Assembly: GCA_963702535.1 (NCBI GenBank)
Contig: CAVPDG010000016.1
Location: 124,001-188,000 of the forward strand
Reading direction: 5' to 3'
DNA length: 64,000 bases
Source: CAVPDG01 sp963702535
GTDB taxonomy: Bacteria > Chloroflexota > Anaerolineae > Anaerolineales > UBA4823
Part shown: in pieces, positions 1 to 9,282 of the stretch
Position numbering within the stretch: position 1 is the first letter of the stretch
Layout of the letters: each line of letters starts with the position of its first letter
Program-made: the position numbers and the translations under genes
Notes under the pieces: model-generated
What the model saw: the letters and a program-made list of their open reading frames with translations, nothing else
What the model was told of the DNA's origin: nothing
The model's database searches: none

Positions 1-541
1 ATGTCGAGCTGTCGAGGCTGGCGCCCATGGTTTCAAACGTCTGAGGCAGCTCATCCAGGCTTTCGGAGAGATTGCCCAAACCTTCGTGCAAGGGGGTTTC
101 CGGGTTATAGATATCCGGGGAGACGAAGGGGAGCCCGGCGACCACCTTGAGCACCGAATCGATCACTCTTGCGCCCTCTTGCGCCCCGTTGATGGCTTTC
201 TGCGCCGTGGCGACGGTTGAGGGAAGCACGCCATCCACCAGACCGGATAGCGATTCCAGCACCGGGCGGGCGCTTTCGATCGTAGCCGCAGCGGTATTGA
301 CCGAGCTCTGCAAAGCGCTGACGCTATCGATGGAGATTTGCAGCGCCGAGGTAGCCACCTCCAGTCCTTGTACGGTGCTGTCCAGCGTTGAGGAGAGCAG
401 CTTCACCGTGGTCACGGCGGAGAGCGTGACCGGGTTCTTGTATTTCCAGGTGAGCACAACCCCGGTGATGTTGAACAAGATGCCCACGATCGCGGCGACG
501 ATGAGGGTGACGCCGAAGATGCGGTTGATGACTTTTTTCAT
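1..541 (-). CDS. Membrane-anchored hypothetical protein, 3' end outside window
   Basis: An uninterrupted minus-strand frame runs from an ATG at 541 to the left edge, giving 180 codons without a stop. The protein starts MKKVINRIFGV and has one hydrophobic segment at about residues 9-32. The rest is rich in Ser, Thr, Val, Leu and Ala with heptad-like spacing, which suggests a long helical or coiled-coil extracytoplasmic part. It is divergent from surE. I do not recognise the family; the layout recalls small envelope proteins with one anchor. The + strand frame over the same bases has no such features and is taken as a shadow. Confidence 0.6.
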   Translation of the reverse strand, partial: MKKVINRIFGVTLIVAAIVGILFNITGVVLTWKYKNPVTLSAVTTVKLLSSTLDSTVQGLEVATSALQISIDSVSALQSSVNTAAATIESARPVLESLSGLVDGVLPSTVATAQKAINGAQEGARVIDSVLKVVAGLPFVSPDIYNPETPLHEGLGNLSESLDELPQTFETMGASLDSST

Positions 542-741
542 GAGATTCCCAATCCTTGAACTATGCTGGCTCGCAGCGGAACGCCCATCCCCGCTGCTAT
601 CGAGGGGTATTTTAACTGATCCGGCGTGGGAAATGACGGGTAAGTTATAATCCAGGCAAGAATCCCGACAAATGCCGTGCGCCAGGGATAGCCAGGCGCA
701 CTACAATTGTCGGTGAACCCATCCTTTCAGGTGACCGGCAA

Positions 742-1507
742 ATGCATATCCTGGTAACGAACGACGACGGCGTGACTGCCCCGGGCATACTCGTCCTGGC
801 GCAGCAATTAAGCGAGGTCGGAAAGGTAACCATCTTAGCGCCCGACCGCAACTGGTCGGCTTCCGGGCACGTCAAGACGCTGCACCGCCCGCTGCGGGTG
901 AAGGAGGTGCAGCTCGCCGACGGGCGCCCGGCGCTGACGACCGACGGGGCGCCTTCCGACTGCGTGGCGCTGGCGGTGTTGGGGCTGCTCCCGGAGAAGA
1001 TCGACATGGTGGTCTCGGGGATCAACCCCAACGCCAACATCGGGCATGATGTGACCTATTCCGGCACGGTCACGGCGGCGATGGAAGGCTCCATCTGCGG
1101 TATCCCCAGCGTGGCGGTCTCGCTCGACGCCCCGGAGTACTTCAGCGGGGCGCTGGACTACCTCCCAGCAGCGCAGGCGGCGCGCAAGATCGTCACAGCC
1201 CTCCTCCAGCACGCAGCTACCGGCGGGTTTGCTGTTGAATGTCAACGTCCCCTACCTGGCGTTCGAGCAGCTCAAAGGCTACAAGATCACCCGCCAGGGC
1301 TTGCGCGTTTACCGCGACTCGCTGGTGGAGCGAAAAGACCCGCGCGGCAGACCCTATTACTGGATCGGCGGCGAGGCGCCTACCGGCATACACGAAGAAG
1401 ACACCGACGTCGGCGCCCTGATGGACGGGTACGTCTCGGTCACCCCGCTGCAGCTTGACCTGACGGACCAGCCAGCGATCCAGAAGCTCAACACCTGGGA
1501 GTGGTGA
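742..1507 (+). CDS. surE: 5'/3'-nucleotidase SurE, frameshifted
   Basis: SurE is a metal-dependent nucleoside monophosphate phosphatase. The N-terminus MHILVTNDDGV carries the family's DD metal pair, followed by APDRNWSASGH, TDGAPSDCV and VSGINPNANIGHDVTYSGT, all typical SurE motifs. The frame is lost between about 1205 and 1228: the first frame ends in an unrelated tail, while LLLNVNVPYL and the normal C-terminus continue in another frame to the stop at 1507. Joined, the product is about 255 residues, the usual length. The start at 742 follows an AGGTGA ribosome binding site. The break is probably a one- or two-base indel error. Confidence 0.88.
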
Positions 1508-1542
1508 TGGGCAGGGAAGCACTCGAAAGTTGTTAGGATATT

Positions 1543-1571
1543 CCGGTTTTGGGGGTGACCCCCAAAACCGG
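1543..1571. terminator. Perfect hairpin after surE
   Basis: A 13-bp perfect inverted repeat with a 3-nt loop (arms CCGGTTTTGGGGG and CCCCCAAAACCGG) lies 35 bp after the surE stop. It has no long T-run but sits where a transcript end is expected. Similar A/T-flanked, G4/C4-centred hairpins follow tsaD and metK in this window. Confidence 0.55.
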
Positions 1572-1608
1572 TAACAACCATTTAGTGCAGCCTGGGGCAG
1601 AAATCATC

Positions 1609-1636
1609 TTGACAGAATCCCAATTCTGAATAGAAT
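1609..1636 (+). promoter_or_regulatory. Sigma70-type promoter of the pyr operon
   Basis: TTGACA at 1609-1614 and TAGAAT at 1631-1636 are separated by 16 bp. Transcription would begin near 1643 and give a leader of about 180 nt before pyrC. No other gene lies between this promoter and pyrC. Confidence 0.65.
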
Positions 1637-1678
1637 CGGGCGAGATGAATCACCACCTGTATTATCCTTCTGACGCAG

Positions 1679-1750
1679 ATCGCCCCGGAGACACGCCTCC
1701 AGTGGGCGATTTTTTTATCTTACGAAAGAGCCGATAAGGCTCTTTTTTTT
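1679..1750 (+). promoter_or_regulatory. Two tandem intrinsic terminators in the pyr leader (possible attenuator)
   Basis: The first hairpin pairs ATCGCCC (1679-1685) with GGGCGAT (1704-1710), has an inner GGAG/CTCC stem, and is followed by seven T. The second pairs AAAGAGCC (1725-1732) with GGCTCTTT (1738-1745) around GATAA and runs into ten T. Both lie between the promoter and pyrC, so transcription must read through them. This is the arrangement of a transcription attenuator. The ligand is unknown; no PyrR gene or clear PyrR-binding loop is seen. Confidence 0.55.
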
Positions 1751-1822
1751 ATCTATGGACAGCCCGGATGGAGTACCCGGGATGTTCCCGGCAACGAGAA
1801 GCGCGAGGAGGCAATCGCAGCG

Positions 1823-2878
1823 ATGAGATTACCCGGCTTGATCGACCCGCACGTCCACGTCCGCGAACCGGGCGCCACGCACAAGGAGGATTGGGACACA
1901 GCCACCGCGGCCGCCCTGGCAGGCGGCTTTACAACGATCCTGGCCATGCCCAACACGCAGCCGCCGGTGAGCGGAGAGGAAAGCCTGCGCCAGGCGCTGG
2001 CTGCGGCGCGCGCCAAGGCGCGCTGCGATTACGCCCAGTTCCTGGGCGCCGGACCGGACAACGTCGCAGAGGTCGCTCGCCTGGCGCCAGGCGCAGCCGG
2101 CTTGAAAATGTACCTGGACCAGACCTACGGACCGCTGCGCCTGGACGACCTGACGTTATGGATGGCGCACCTGGCTGCCTTTCCCAAGGAGGCGCCGGTG
2201 GTGGCGCATGCCGAGGGGCGCACGCTGGCGGCGATCATCCTGGTGGCAGCCCTCTACGACCGCCCGCTACACCTGGCGCACGTCTCCTTGCGCCAGGAGA
2301 TCCTGCTGATCCGCCTCGCCAAGGAGCGCGGCTTGAAGGTGACCTGCGAGGTAGCGCCTCACCACCTGTTCCTCACCCAAGACGATATCCCGGCGCTGGG
2401 CGCGGGCAGGAGCGAAGTCCGTCCCCGCCTGGCGACGGCAAGCGACCGGGAGGCGCTGTGGGAGAACCTGGCAGTGATCGACTGCTTCGCCAGCGACCAC
2501 GCCCCGCACACCCTGGCAGAGAAAGACAGCGCCAACCCGCCGCCCGGCTTCCCGGGTTTGGAAACCTCCCTGGCGCTGCTGTACGAGGCGGTGCGGGAGG
2601 GCCGCATGAGCATGGATGACCTGCTGAGACGCACGGTCGATAACCCGCGCAAGATCTTCGGGCTGCCCCCCCAGCCGGACACCTGGGTCGAATTCGATCC
2701 GCAAGCGCGCTGGGAGATCCACGCCAGCGAACTGCAAAGCCGCTGCGGCTGGACGCCGTTCGAGGGCTGGCAGGCGCGCGGCAAGGTGCGCCAGGTGGTG
2801 CTGCGCGGCAAGACCGCCTACCAGGATGGGACTGTGCTGGCGGCGCCCGGCAGCGGCATGAACCTGCGATCCCAATAA
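1823..2878 (+). CDS. pyrC: Dihydroorotase
   Basis: Catalyses the reversible cyclisation of N-carbamoyl-L-aspartate to dihydroorotate, step 3 of UMP synthesis. It is 351 residues, intact. It has the amidohydrolase metal motif DPHVHVREPG near residue 9, GLKMY with the Lys that is usually carboxylated, AHAEG and LAHVS histidines, and the catalytic FASDHAPH. From memory, REPGATHKEDW and AAALAGGFTT resemble the dihydroorotase domain of animal CAD more than E. coli PyrC. The start at 1823 follows an AGGAGG about 11 bp upstream. It is the first gene of pyrC-B-F/E-D. Confidence 0.93.
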   Translation: MRLPGLIDPHVHVREPGATHKEDWDTATAAALAGGFTTILAMPNTQPPVSGEESLRQALAAARAKARCDYAQFLGAGPDNVAEVARLAPGAAGLKMYLDQTYGPLRLDDLTLWMAHLAAFPKEAPVVAHAEGRTLAAIILVAALYDRPLHLAHVSLRQEILLIRLAKERGLKVTCEVAPHHLFLTQDDIPALGAGRSEVRPRLATASDREALWENLAVIDCFASDHAPHTLAEKDSANPPPGFPGLETSLALLYEAVREGRMSMDDLLRRTVDNPRKIFGLPPQPDTWVEFDPQARWEIHASELQSRCGWTPFEGWQARGKVRQVVLRGKTAYQDGTVLAAPGSGMNLRSQ

Positions 2879-2945
2879 TTAGATGAAACCCGCTCGCACT
2901 TCATGAGCTACGCAAACCGATTTTCAATCCAATCAGGAGTATAAA

Positions 2946-3938
2946 ATGGCAACCTATTTCCCCCCCTCTCGCATCGATAACCCCTACCTGCCCCTGGGCG
3001 ACCAGCACGGCTCACCCTTCTACGGCAAAGACATCCTATCCGTCAAGCAGTTCAGCAGAGCCGACCTCGAGTATATCTTCGGCGTAGCCCACGAGATGCG
3101 CGAGATGGTGGCGCGGGTGGGCACCTTCGACCTGCTGAAAGGGAAGATCCTGGCAAACCTGTTTTACGAGCCATCCACACGCACATCCTCATCGTTCACA
3201 TCCGCTATGGAGCGCCTGGGCGGCAGCGTGATCCCGATTAATGAAGTGCGTTACTCTTCGGTCTCCAAGGGCGAATCGCTGCCGGATACCGTGCGCACGC
3301 TGGAATGTTACGCCGATGTGATCGTGCTGCGCCACCCGGAGATGGGCGCTTCCGCCCTGGCAGCCAAGTACGCCCGCAAGCCGATCATCAACGCCGGCGA
3401 CGGCGTGGGGGAGCACCCGACGCAGGCGCTGCTGGACCTGTTCACCATCCGCGAGGAGCTGAACAAGGTGGACGGGCTGGTGGTCACCATGCTGGGCGAC
3501 CTGAAATACGGGCGCACGGTGCACTCGCTGGCGCGGCTGCTCGCCCTGTTCGACATCCGCATCAACTATATCTCGCCGGAGATCCTGCGCATGCCGGAGG
3601 GCATCATCGCCGAGCTGAATGAAAAAGGCATCCCGCAGGCGGAGTACACCAGCCTGGAGGGCGTGCTGGCGGAGACTGACGTGCTGTACGTGACGCGTGT
3701 GCAGAAAGAGCGCTTCGAAGACCAGGCGGCGTACGAAAGCGTCAAGGACGCCTACGTGATCACAGCCGAGACTCTCTCCAAAGCCAAAGAGCGCATGATC
3801 GTCATGCACCCACTGCCGCGCGTGGGCGAGATCGCTATGGAGGTGGACGACGACCCGCGGGCGGCTTACTTCCGGCAGATGGAATACGGGCTGTACGTGC
3901 GCATGGCGCTGCTGGCAATGGTGCTGGGCAAGGCTTAG
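2946..3938 (+). CDS. pyrB: Aspartate carbamoyltransferase catalytic chain
   Basis: Condenses carbamoyl phosphate with aspartate, the committed step of pyrimidine synthesis. It is 330 residues. FYEPSTRTSSSF is the carbamoyl-phosphate loop; KGESL, GDGVGEHPTQALLDL, GDLKYGRTVHSL and MHPLPRVGEI complete the active site. There is an N-terminal extension of about 28 residues before the usual first helix. No pyrI regulatory chain is nearby. The start at 2946 follows AGGAGT, and the gene lies 67 bp after pyrC. The order DHOase then ATCase is that of animal CAD. Confidence 0.95.
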   Translation: MATYFPPSRIDNPYLPLGDQHGSPFYGKDILSVKQFSRADLEYIFGVAHEMREMVARVGTFDLLKGKILANLFYEPSTRTSSSFTSAMERLGGSVIPINEVRYSSVSKGESLPDTVRTLECYADVIVLRHPEMGASALAAKYARKPIINAGDGVGEHPTQALLDLFTIREELNKVDGLVVTMLGDLKYGRTVHSLARLLALFDIRINYISPEILRMPEGIIAELNEKGIPQAEYTSLEGVLAETDVLYVTRVQKERFEDQAAYESVKDAYVITAETLSKAKERMIVMHPLPRVGEIAMEVDDDPRAAYFRQMEYGLYVRMALLAMVLGKA

Positions 3939-3951
3939 GGCAGGGATCACC

Positions 3952-4755
3952 ATGACCCGCACTTTCATTGAGATGCTCGAAGAACGGGTGCGGCAGGCGG
4001 ATTCGCTGCTGTGCGTGGGGCTCGACCCGCACCCGAGCGGAGCTGCCCGAGCCATCGGCTTCTGCGGCGCGCGATGTTTGCCTCAAGCTGGTGGCGGCGA
4101 CTGCAGCCGCCGCGGCAGCCTTCAAACCCAACGCCGCCTTCTTCGAGCTGTACGGCGGAGAGGGGGTCGAAGCGCTGCGCCAGGTGATCGCTGCCGTCCC
4201 TGAAGGCATCCCGGTGATCCTGGATGCCAAGCGCGGCGATATCGCCTCCACGGCAGAGGCGTACGCCCGGGCTGCGTTTACCACGCTGGGCGCTCACGCC
4301 ATCACCGCCAACCCCTACCTGGGGGGCGACGCCCTCGCCCCGTTCCTGGCGGACCCCGGGCGTGGCGTCTTCCTGCTGTGCAAGACCTCCAATCCCGGCT
4401 CCGGCGACCTGCAAGACCTGCGCCTGCTGGGCAGCGGCGGGGCGCTGCGCCTCTACGAGCAGGTGGCTGCGCTGGCGCAGGGCTGGAATAGCCAAGATAA
4501 CCTGGGGCTGGTGGTGGGCGCGACGTATCCCCAAGCCCTGGCAGCCGCGCGCCGCCAGGCGCCCGACCTGTGGATCCTGGCGCCGGGGGTCGGTGTACAA
4601 GGCGGCGACCTGGCAGCCTGCCTGCAGGCGGGCTTGCGCCGCGACGGGAGCGGGCTGCTGGTCACCGTCTCACGCAGCCTGGCGCAGGCGGACTCCCCCG
4701 AGGCGGCTGCGCAAGCGCTGCGGGCGGCGATCAACCGCGCAAGGGCTGACCTGCG
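3952..4755 (+). CDS. pyrF: Orotidine-5'-phosphate decarboxylase, frameshifted, probably the N-terminal half of a PyrF-PyrE protein
   Basis: Decarboxylates OMP to UMP. The start MTRTFIEMLEERV at 3952 follows AGGGA. LLCVGLDPHP is in the first frame; the frame then slips near 4034-4045 and continues with FKPNAAFFELYG, the catalytic VILDAKRGDI, NPYLGGDAL and CKTSNPGS, which identify the type 2 family. APGVGVQGGD is the phosphate-binding loop. The decarboxylase frame has no stop where the domain should end (about 4745); the orotate phosphoribosyltransferase begins at once in another frame. The end given here is approximate. Confidence 0.85.
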
Positions 4756-5405
4756 GGCGAGCCAGCCGCAGGGGGCTGCCGGACCTGCCGCCGGCGCTCA
4801 GGCAGCTGGCGGATGGCTTGCTCGAAAGCGGCTGCGTGCGCTTCGGGGAGTTCACCCTGAAATCCGGGCTGACCTCGCCGATCTACATCGACCTGCGCCG
4901 GCTGGTGACTTACCCCGAGCTGCTGGCGCAGGCGGCCGCGGCGTACACGCCCATCCTGAAAGAGCTTTCCTTCCAGCGGATGGCGGCGCTGCCCTACGCC
5001 GCCATCCCCATCGCCACCACCATCAGCCTGCTGGGAAACTGGCCCGTGATCTACCCGCGCAAGGAGGTGAAAGCCTACGGGACGCGGGCTGAGATCGAAG
5101 GCGCCTATGCGCCGGGAGAAACGGCGGTGCTGATTGACGACCTGGCGACCACCGGCGGGAGCAAGTTCGAAGCCATCGAGAAGCTGACCTCGGCGGGTTT
5201 GCAGGTGAGGGACGTGGTCGTGCTGATCGACCGCCAATCGGGTGCGGCGCAAGCGCTGGAGCAGGCAGGCATCCATTTTCATGCCGTCTTCACCCTCAGC
5301 CAGCTCCTGGACGCCTGGCAGGCGGGCGGGCGCATCCCCCCTGAGCAGCTGGCTGCCGCCCGGCGCTTCCTGGCAGACGACCCCACAGGAACGACATCTG
5401 CATGA
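4756..5405 (+). CDS. pyrE: Orotate phosphoribosyltransferase (domain or gene)
   Basis: Transfers orotate to PRPP to give OMP. Homology begins at LPPALRQLADGLLESG (about 4782) and includes FGEFTLKSGLTSPIY, YPRKEVKAYGT and the PRPP loop VLIDDLATTGGSKFEA. No ATG, GTG or TTG precedes the first helix in this frame, and the TTG at 4818 would remove part of it. A fused PyrF-PyrE protein with one indel near 4740-4780 is therefore more likely than a separate gene. The stop overlaps the pyrD start in ATGA at 5402-5405. Confidence 0.85.
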
Positions 5406-6416
5406 CGGACGCCTACCCCACCCTGCGCGCCTTGCTTTTCCGGCTGGACCCCGAGCGGGCGCACAGCCTTTCGCTGCGCCTGATCCGGCTGGGGGGCGGC
5501 ATCCCGCCCCTGGCACGCCTGGCTGCGGGGCGCATTCGCTGCCCCATCCAGACCTGTGCAGGCGTTTGGCTTGAGCTTTGCCAACCCCATCGGGCTGGCG
5601 GCGGGCTACGACAAAGACGGCCTGGGTTGGCGGGGCTTGGCTTGCCTGGGCTTCGGGCACATCGAGGTGGGCACGGTCACGCCGCGGCCCCAGCCGGGCA
5701 ACCCGGCGCCGCGCCTCTTCCGCCTGCCTGAAGAGCTGGCGCTGATCAACCGCATGGGCTTTCCCGGGAAAGGCGCGGATTTCGTCAGCCGGCAGCTAGA
5801 AGGGAAGCGCCAGGGGGACGTCATCCTGGGCGTGAACCTGGGCAAGAACAAGGATACGCCCCTGGAAGAGGCGGCGGGCGATTACGTGGCGCTGATCCGG
5901 CGCTTCTCCGGGCTGGCGGATTACGCCGTGATCAACGTCAGCTCGCCCAACACGCTCGGGCTGCGCCGCCTGCAGGGGCGCCAGGCGCTGACCAGCCTGC
6001 TCGGCAGCGTGGCGCAGGAGCGCCAGCAGGCGGCGCCGCGGCTGCCTATCCTGGTCAAGCTGGCGCCGGACCTGGGCGAAGATGAGCTGGAGGACGCTCT
6101 GGACGTTATCCTGGCGAGCGGCATGGATGGGGTCATCGCTGCCAACACGACCATCCAGCGCCCGGGGGTGCGCTCGCCGCTGGCGAGCGAGGCGGGCGGT
6201 CTGAGCGGCGCTCCGCTCCGAGAGCGCAGCACGCACATGGTGCGGCAGATCGCCCGGTTGGCGGGAGGCAGGCTGCCCATCATCGGCGTGGGCGGCGTGA
6301 TGTGCGCCGCGCACGTGCAGGAGAAGCTGGACGCCGGGGCGACGCTGGTGCAGGTTTACACCGGGCTGGTTTACGAGGGACCGGGTCTGGTCAAGCGCAT
6401 CCTGCAGGATCTGTAA
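5402..6416 (+). CDS. pyrD: Dihydroorotate dehydrogenase (quinone), class 2, frameshifted
   Basis: Oxidises dihydroorotate to orotate with quinone as acceptor, at the membrane. The N-terminal helix ALLFRLDPERAHSLSL is the class 2 hallmark. The frame slips at about 5540-5550 and resumes as RPVQAFGLSFANPIGLAAGYDKD. FMN and substrate motifs follow: GTVTPRPQPGN, NRMGFPGKG, GVNLGKNKDT, NVSSPNT, NTTIQR, GLSGAPL and IIGVGGV. The joined length is about 338 residues, normal for the family. It ends the operon six bases from the convergent DUF3048 gene. Confidence 0.9.
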
Positions 6417-6422
6417 AAAATG

Positions 6423-7566
6423 TCATTCTTCAGGCAGGACAAAGTCGAAATGCCAGCCGGATTCGCCCTGCTGCTCCAGGGTGGAGAGGTCGCTGAGTAC
6501 TTCGAACCAGGTATTGCCGGGCTTGAGCGGGAAGGGCTGGCCGTTCGGCAGCGCTAAGCGCAGCATCTCATCTTCCGCCTCGCGGTTCCAGGTGAGCGGG
6601 TAGAGCTGACCATCGCGGAAGGCATACCCATACCCCTGTCCCGAGAAGACCTGGTCGATGATATCCGTTTTGGAGTATCTCAAATAATAGGTATGCGGCA
6701 CGAGCAGGATGACGACGTTGGCGGCGGAGAGCTGCGCCCCCGTCAGGCTGTCCGACAGCGGAGCATAGCCGGCGCCCTTGCCAAAATCATCCACGCTATC
6801 CTGGTAGCGCAGGTAGCGCCCCTGGGTGGGGTCGTAATCCCAGCGATGGTAGGAGACGGGCGAATAGCGCACGCTGAAGGATTGGGCCGATATGCCCACT
6901 TCTGGGCGCATCGGCTTCAAAGCGCAAGCCCGCCAGGTCCTGGCGGTCGTTGTTGCTCCTGCGCTCCTTGAGGTAGGCGGCGATCTGCGCCGTATCGGCA
7001 AACAGGTTGTTGTAGGCGTATTTAGGCCCGATGCGGCACAGCGGCGGGCAATTCTTGGCTCTCTCGACGACGAGAAAGGGGCGGATATCCGGTGCGGTCA
7101 GGAACTCCAGCACCGGGTCGTCAGCCCAGCCGAAGACGAAGACCGCCTTGTACATGCGCATCAGGCGCTCATCGAAGAGGCGCGCCGAGCGCACCGGTCC
7201 CACCCGGCTGGCGTCTTTGCCGTAGAAGATGCCCACGAAGCGGGTCATCTCATCGGCGATATAGTATTCATAGACGTGATCGGCTAGCGATAGCCCCCAC
7301 TGCGGGCGCACGCTGCGCGGGAAGTTCGTCACCTTGATGGCGATGGGACGGCGCTCCAGCAAGGCGGGGTCGTCCGCTGGCAAGCCGGTGAGCGGGTTGA
7401 TCTCCGCCGGGAAATCATCGGGACCATAGCCGTAACGGTAGGAACTGCGGTTGGCGCCTGGATCGGGGGGCGCAAGATACGAGCCAGCCTCGGAAGCAAT
7501 AACGCCTGCCGCAGGCTGGAGAGCCAGGCAGAAGAGCAGGAGCACAAAAACTGCGGGTGATCTCAT
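6423..7566 (-). CDS. DUF3048 (YerB-like) exported protein, frameshifted
   Basis: A signal peptide (hydrophobic residues about 5-20) precedes NPLTGLPADDPALLERRPIAIKV, the start of the DUF3048 domain, followed by GVFYGKD-like IFYGKDASRVGPVRSAR and FVFGWADD. The frame slips near 6895-6905 and the C-terminal DUF3048 half (YHRWDYDPTQGRYLRYQD, ANVVILLVPHT, LTWNREAEDEMLRLAL) continues in another frame to 6423. The reconstructed length is about 380 residues. The family is extracytoplasmic and of unknown function. A second copy lies directly upstream at 7639-8898. Confidence 0.8.
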
Positions 7567-7614
7567 CTCAGTCAGGTGACCAGAGCCGGTCTGAGGCTAT
7601 CTTACCGCGTTTTC

Positions 7615-7640
7615 AGAGGCGGCAGGCTCACGCCGCCTCT
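7615..7640. terminator. Hairpin between the two DUF3048 genes
   Basis: Arms AGAGGCGGC (7615-7623) and GCCGCCTCT (7632-7640) form a 9-bp perfect stem with an 8-nt loop. It overlaps the stop codon of the upstream copy (TAG at 7639-7641, minus strand). There is no U-run, so it may slow or partly end transcription rather than fully terminate it. Confidence 0.45.
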
Positions 7641-8898
7641 ATAAAATTGTAAGGTGAGCGGGGTCGATCAGGGAAGCCGGTTCTCGAAGCGCCAGACATC
7701 CGGGAGAGGTCTCCTCGACCTTGGTGTACTGTCCCATCACCTGGAACCAGGTATTGCCCTGCTTGAAGGGGAAGGGCGTGCCATCCGGGTTGGTCAGGTA
7801 GAGCACAGAATCCGGCGCCGGGCGGTTCCAGGTCACCTCGTAGCGCTGCCCATCGCGGAAGGCGACCGCCTGCCCGCTGCCGGTCAGGTTGATATCGATG
7901 CGCGTATTGCTGCCCTCATCGGGATTATGCGTGGCGAACAGGACGACGACATTATCCGCCGCCACCTGGGCGCCGCTGGCGCGGTCGGTGAGCGGCTCGT
8001 AAGCCTCGTCCTTCCCGGTGTTGTCCTCCTGCACGTCCTGGAAGCGCAGGTAGCGACCGCTGGCAGGATCGTAGTCCCAGCGGCTGTAGGCGCTGATCGA
8101 GTAGCGGTTGTAGATCTGCTGCCCCGGCGCGCCGCCGGGCGGGGGCAGGTACTGGAAGCTCATCCCGTCCAGGTTCTGGCGGGAGTTGTCCACGCCTTTG
8201 CCGGCGGCGAGCTTGCCCAGCTCCTCCGTGTTGGCGACCAGGAAGTTGAAGCCGTTGGGGTCGATGCGGCACAGCGGCAGGGCAGGAGCTGCTGCCCTCC
8301 ACCACCAGGCGCTCATAATAGTCGGCGCTGAAAAGACGGTCCAGCACGCGGCGGTCGGCGCCGCCGAAGGCAAAGATGGCCTTGTACATGCGCAGGATGT
8401 TGTCATCGAAGTAGCGCGCCGAGCGCACCGGTCCCACCTGCTGGGCGTCATTGCCATAGAAGATGGCGTTGAACCGCGTCAGGCCTGGTTCTGGTAGTAA
8501 TCGTAGACGATATCGGCGAGCGAGATGCCCCAGGGCGGGCGCTGCCCGCGCGGGAAGATCTGCACCTTCACCGCCACCGGGCGGCGCTCCAGCAGCGCCG
8601 GGTCGGCTACCGGAAGCCCGGTGAGCGGGTTGACGCCGGGGGGATAATTGCCGGGACCCGACGATACGGGCAGCGGGGTTGCCGTGACCGTGGGGGTAGC
8701 GCTGGGCGCCGGGCTGGGCGTGGGCGTCTCGCTGGGAGGCAGTGGGGAGGCCGTGGAGGTCTGCGAGGCGACCGGCGAGCTTACCGCCTGGGACTCGCCT
8801 GGCGGCGTGGTCGCAATGGGTCCGCTGCCCAAGGCGCAGGCGGACAAGAGCAGGGCGGCTAAGCCAAATAGAATCCAGAGGTCGATTCTTTTCATCAT
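7639..8898 (-). CDS. DUF3048 lipoprotein, second copy, frameshifted twice
   Basis: The start at 8898 (or ATG 8895) gives MKRIDLWILFGLAALLLSACALG, a lipoprotein signal with lipobox LLSAC. A Ser/Thr/Pro linker of about 55 residues follows, then NPLTGLPVADPALLERRPVAVKV and the DUF3048 domain. The frame slips near 8485 (before RFNAIFYGNDAQQVGPVRSAR) and near 8290 (before CRIDPNGFNFLVAN). The reconstructed length is about 420 residues. It is paralogous to the gene at 6423-7566. The role is unknown; the anchor places it on the outer face of the membrane. Confidence 0.8.
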
Positions 8899-9282
8899 GC
8901 TGACATTTATCCTTAAATGACTGGAGGTTATGATACCGCGATGTCCAGGCTTTGCCAACCAGCCCCGGTGTAGATGAGGGTAGGTCGGCTGGAAGGCATT
9001 GTCTTATTCTTAAGACGAACAAAAGCCGTTAGAATATATTAGAATATTTTAATGTGAGAGTGCAGGATGAGCTTGGGTTTCGCTGCGCTCAACCCAACCT
9101 ACGAACCTCCGGGGTGCGCGTGGCGATGCCACAGCTCGGGCAAGCCGATCTGACTGACGGGGAGATCATCCTTCGCTGCGCTCAGGAGACGCTCTCGGCA
9201 GCGCCAGCACGGCTGCCAACACCGATGGCACGCCGATGGCGAATGGGGAGGTGGGGTACCAGGGTGGGGGAAGCGCTTGACC
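8899..9282. other. Gene-free stretch upstream of the DUF3048 pair, with two REP-like hairpins
   Basis: No convincing coding frame is seen on either strand. It holds the probable upstream region of the DUF3048 lipoprotein gene (AT-rich around 9025-9055) and two short repeats that share a 13-base core, annotated separately. Confidence 0.4.
9073..9188. repeat. Two REP-like hairpins sharing the core TTCGCTGCGCTCA
   Basis: The core is at 9079-9091 and again at 9172-9184. In the first copy it is flanked by the arms TTGGGTT and AACCCAA (9073-9079 and 9091-9097) and followed by CCTACG. In the second it is flanked by TCC and GGA. A conserved loop with different but complementary stems is what dispersed palindromic repeats look like. 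A motif close to the first copy is, from memory, common in intergenic DNA of several phyla. Confidence 0.5.

Noticed and set aside
147..650. A + strand gene near the left edge
   Set aside because: The minus-strand frame has a clean start, a membrane anchor and coding-like composition; the + frame has none of these.
1679..1717. PyrR-binding loop
   Set aside because: The loop lacks the conserved PyrR contact sequence as I know it, so only a generic attenuator is claimed.
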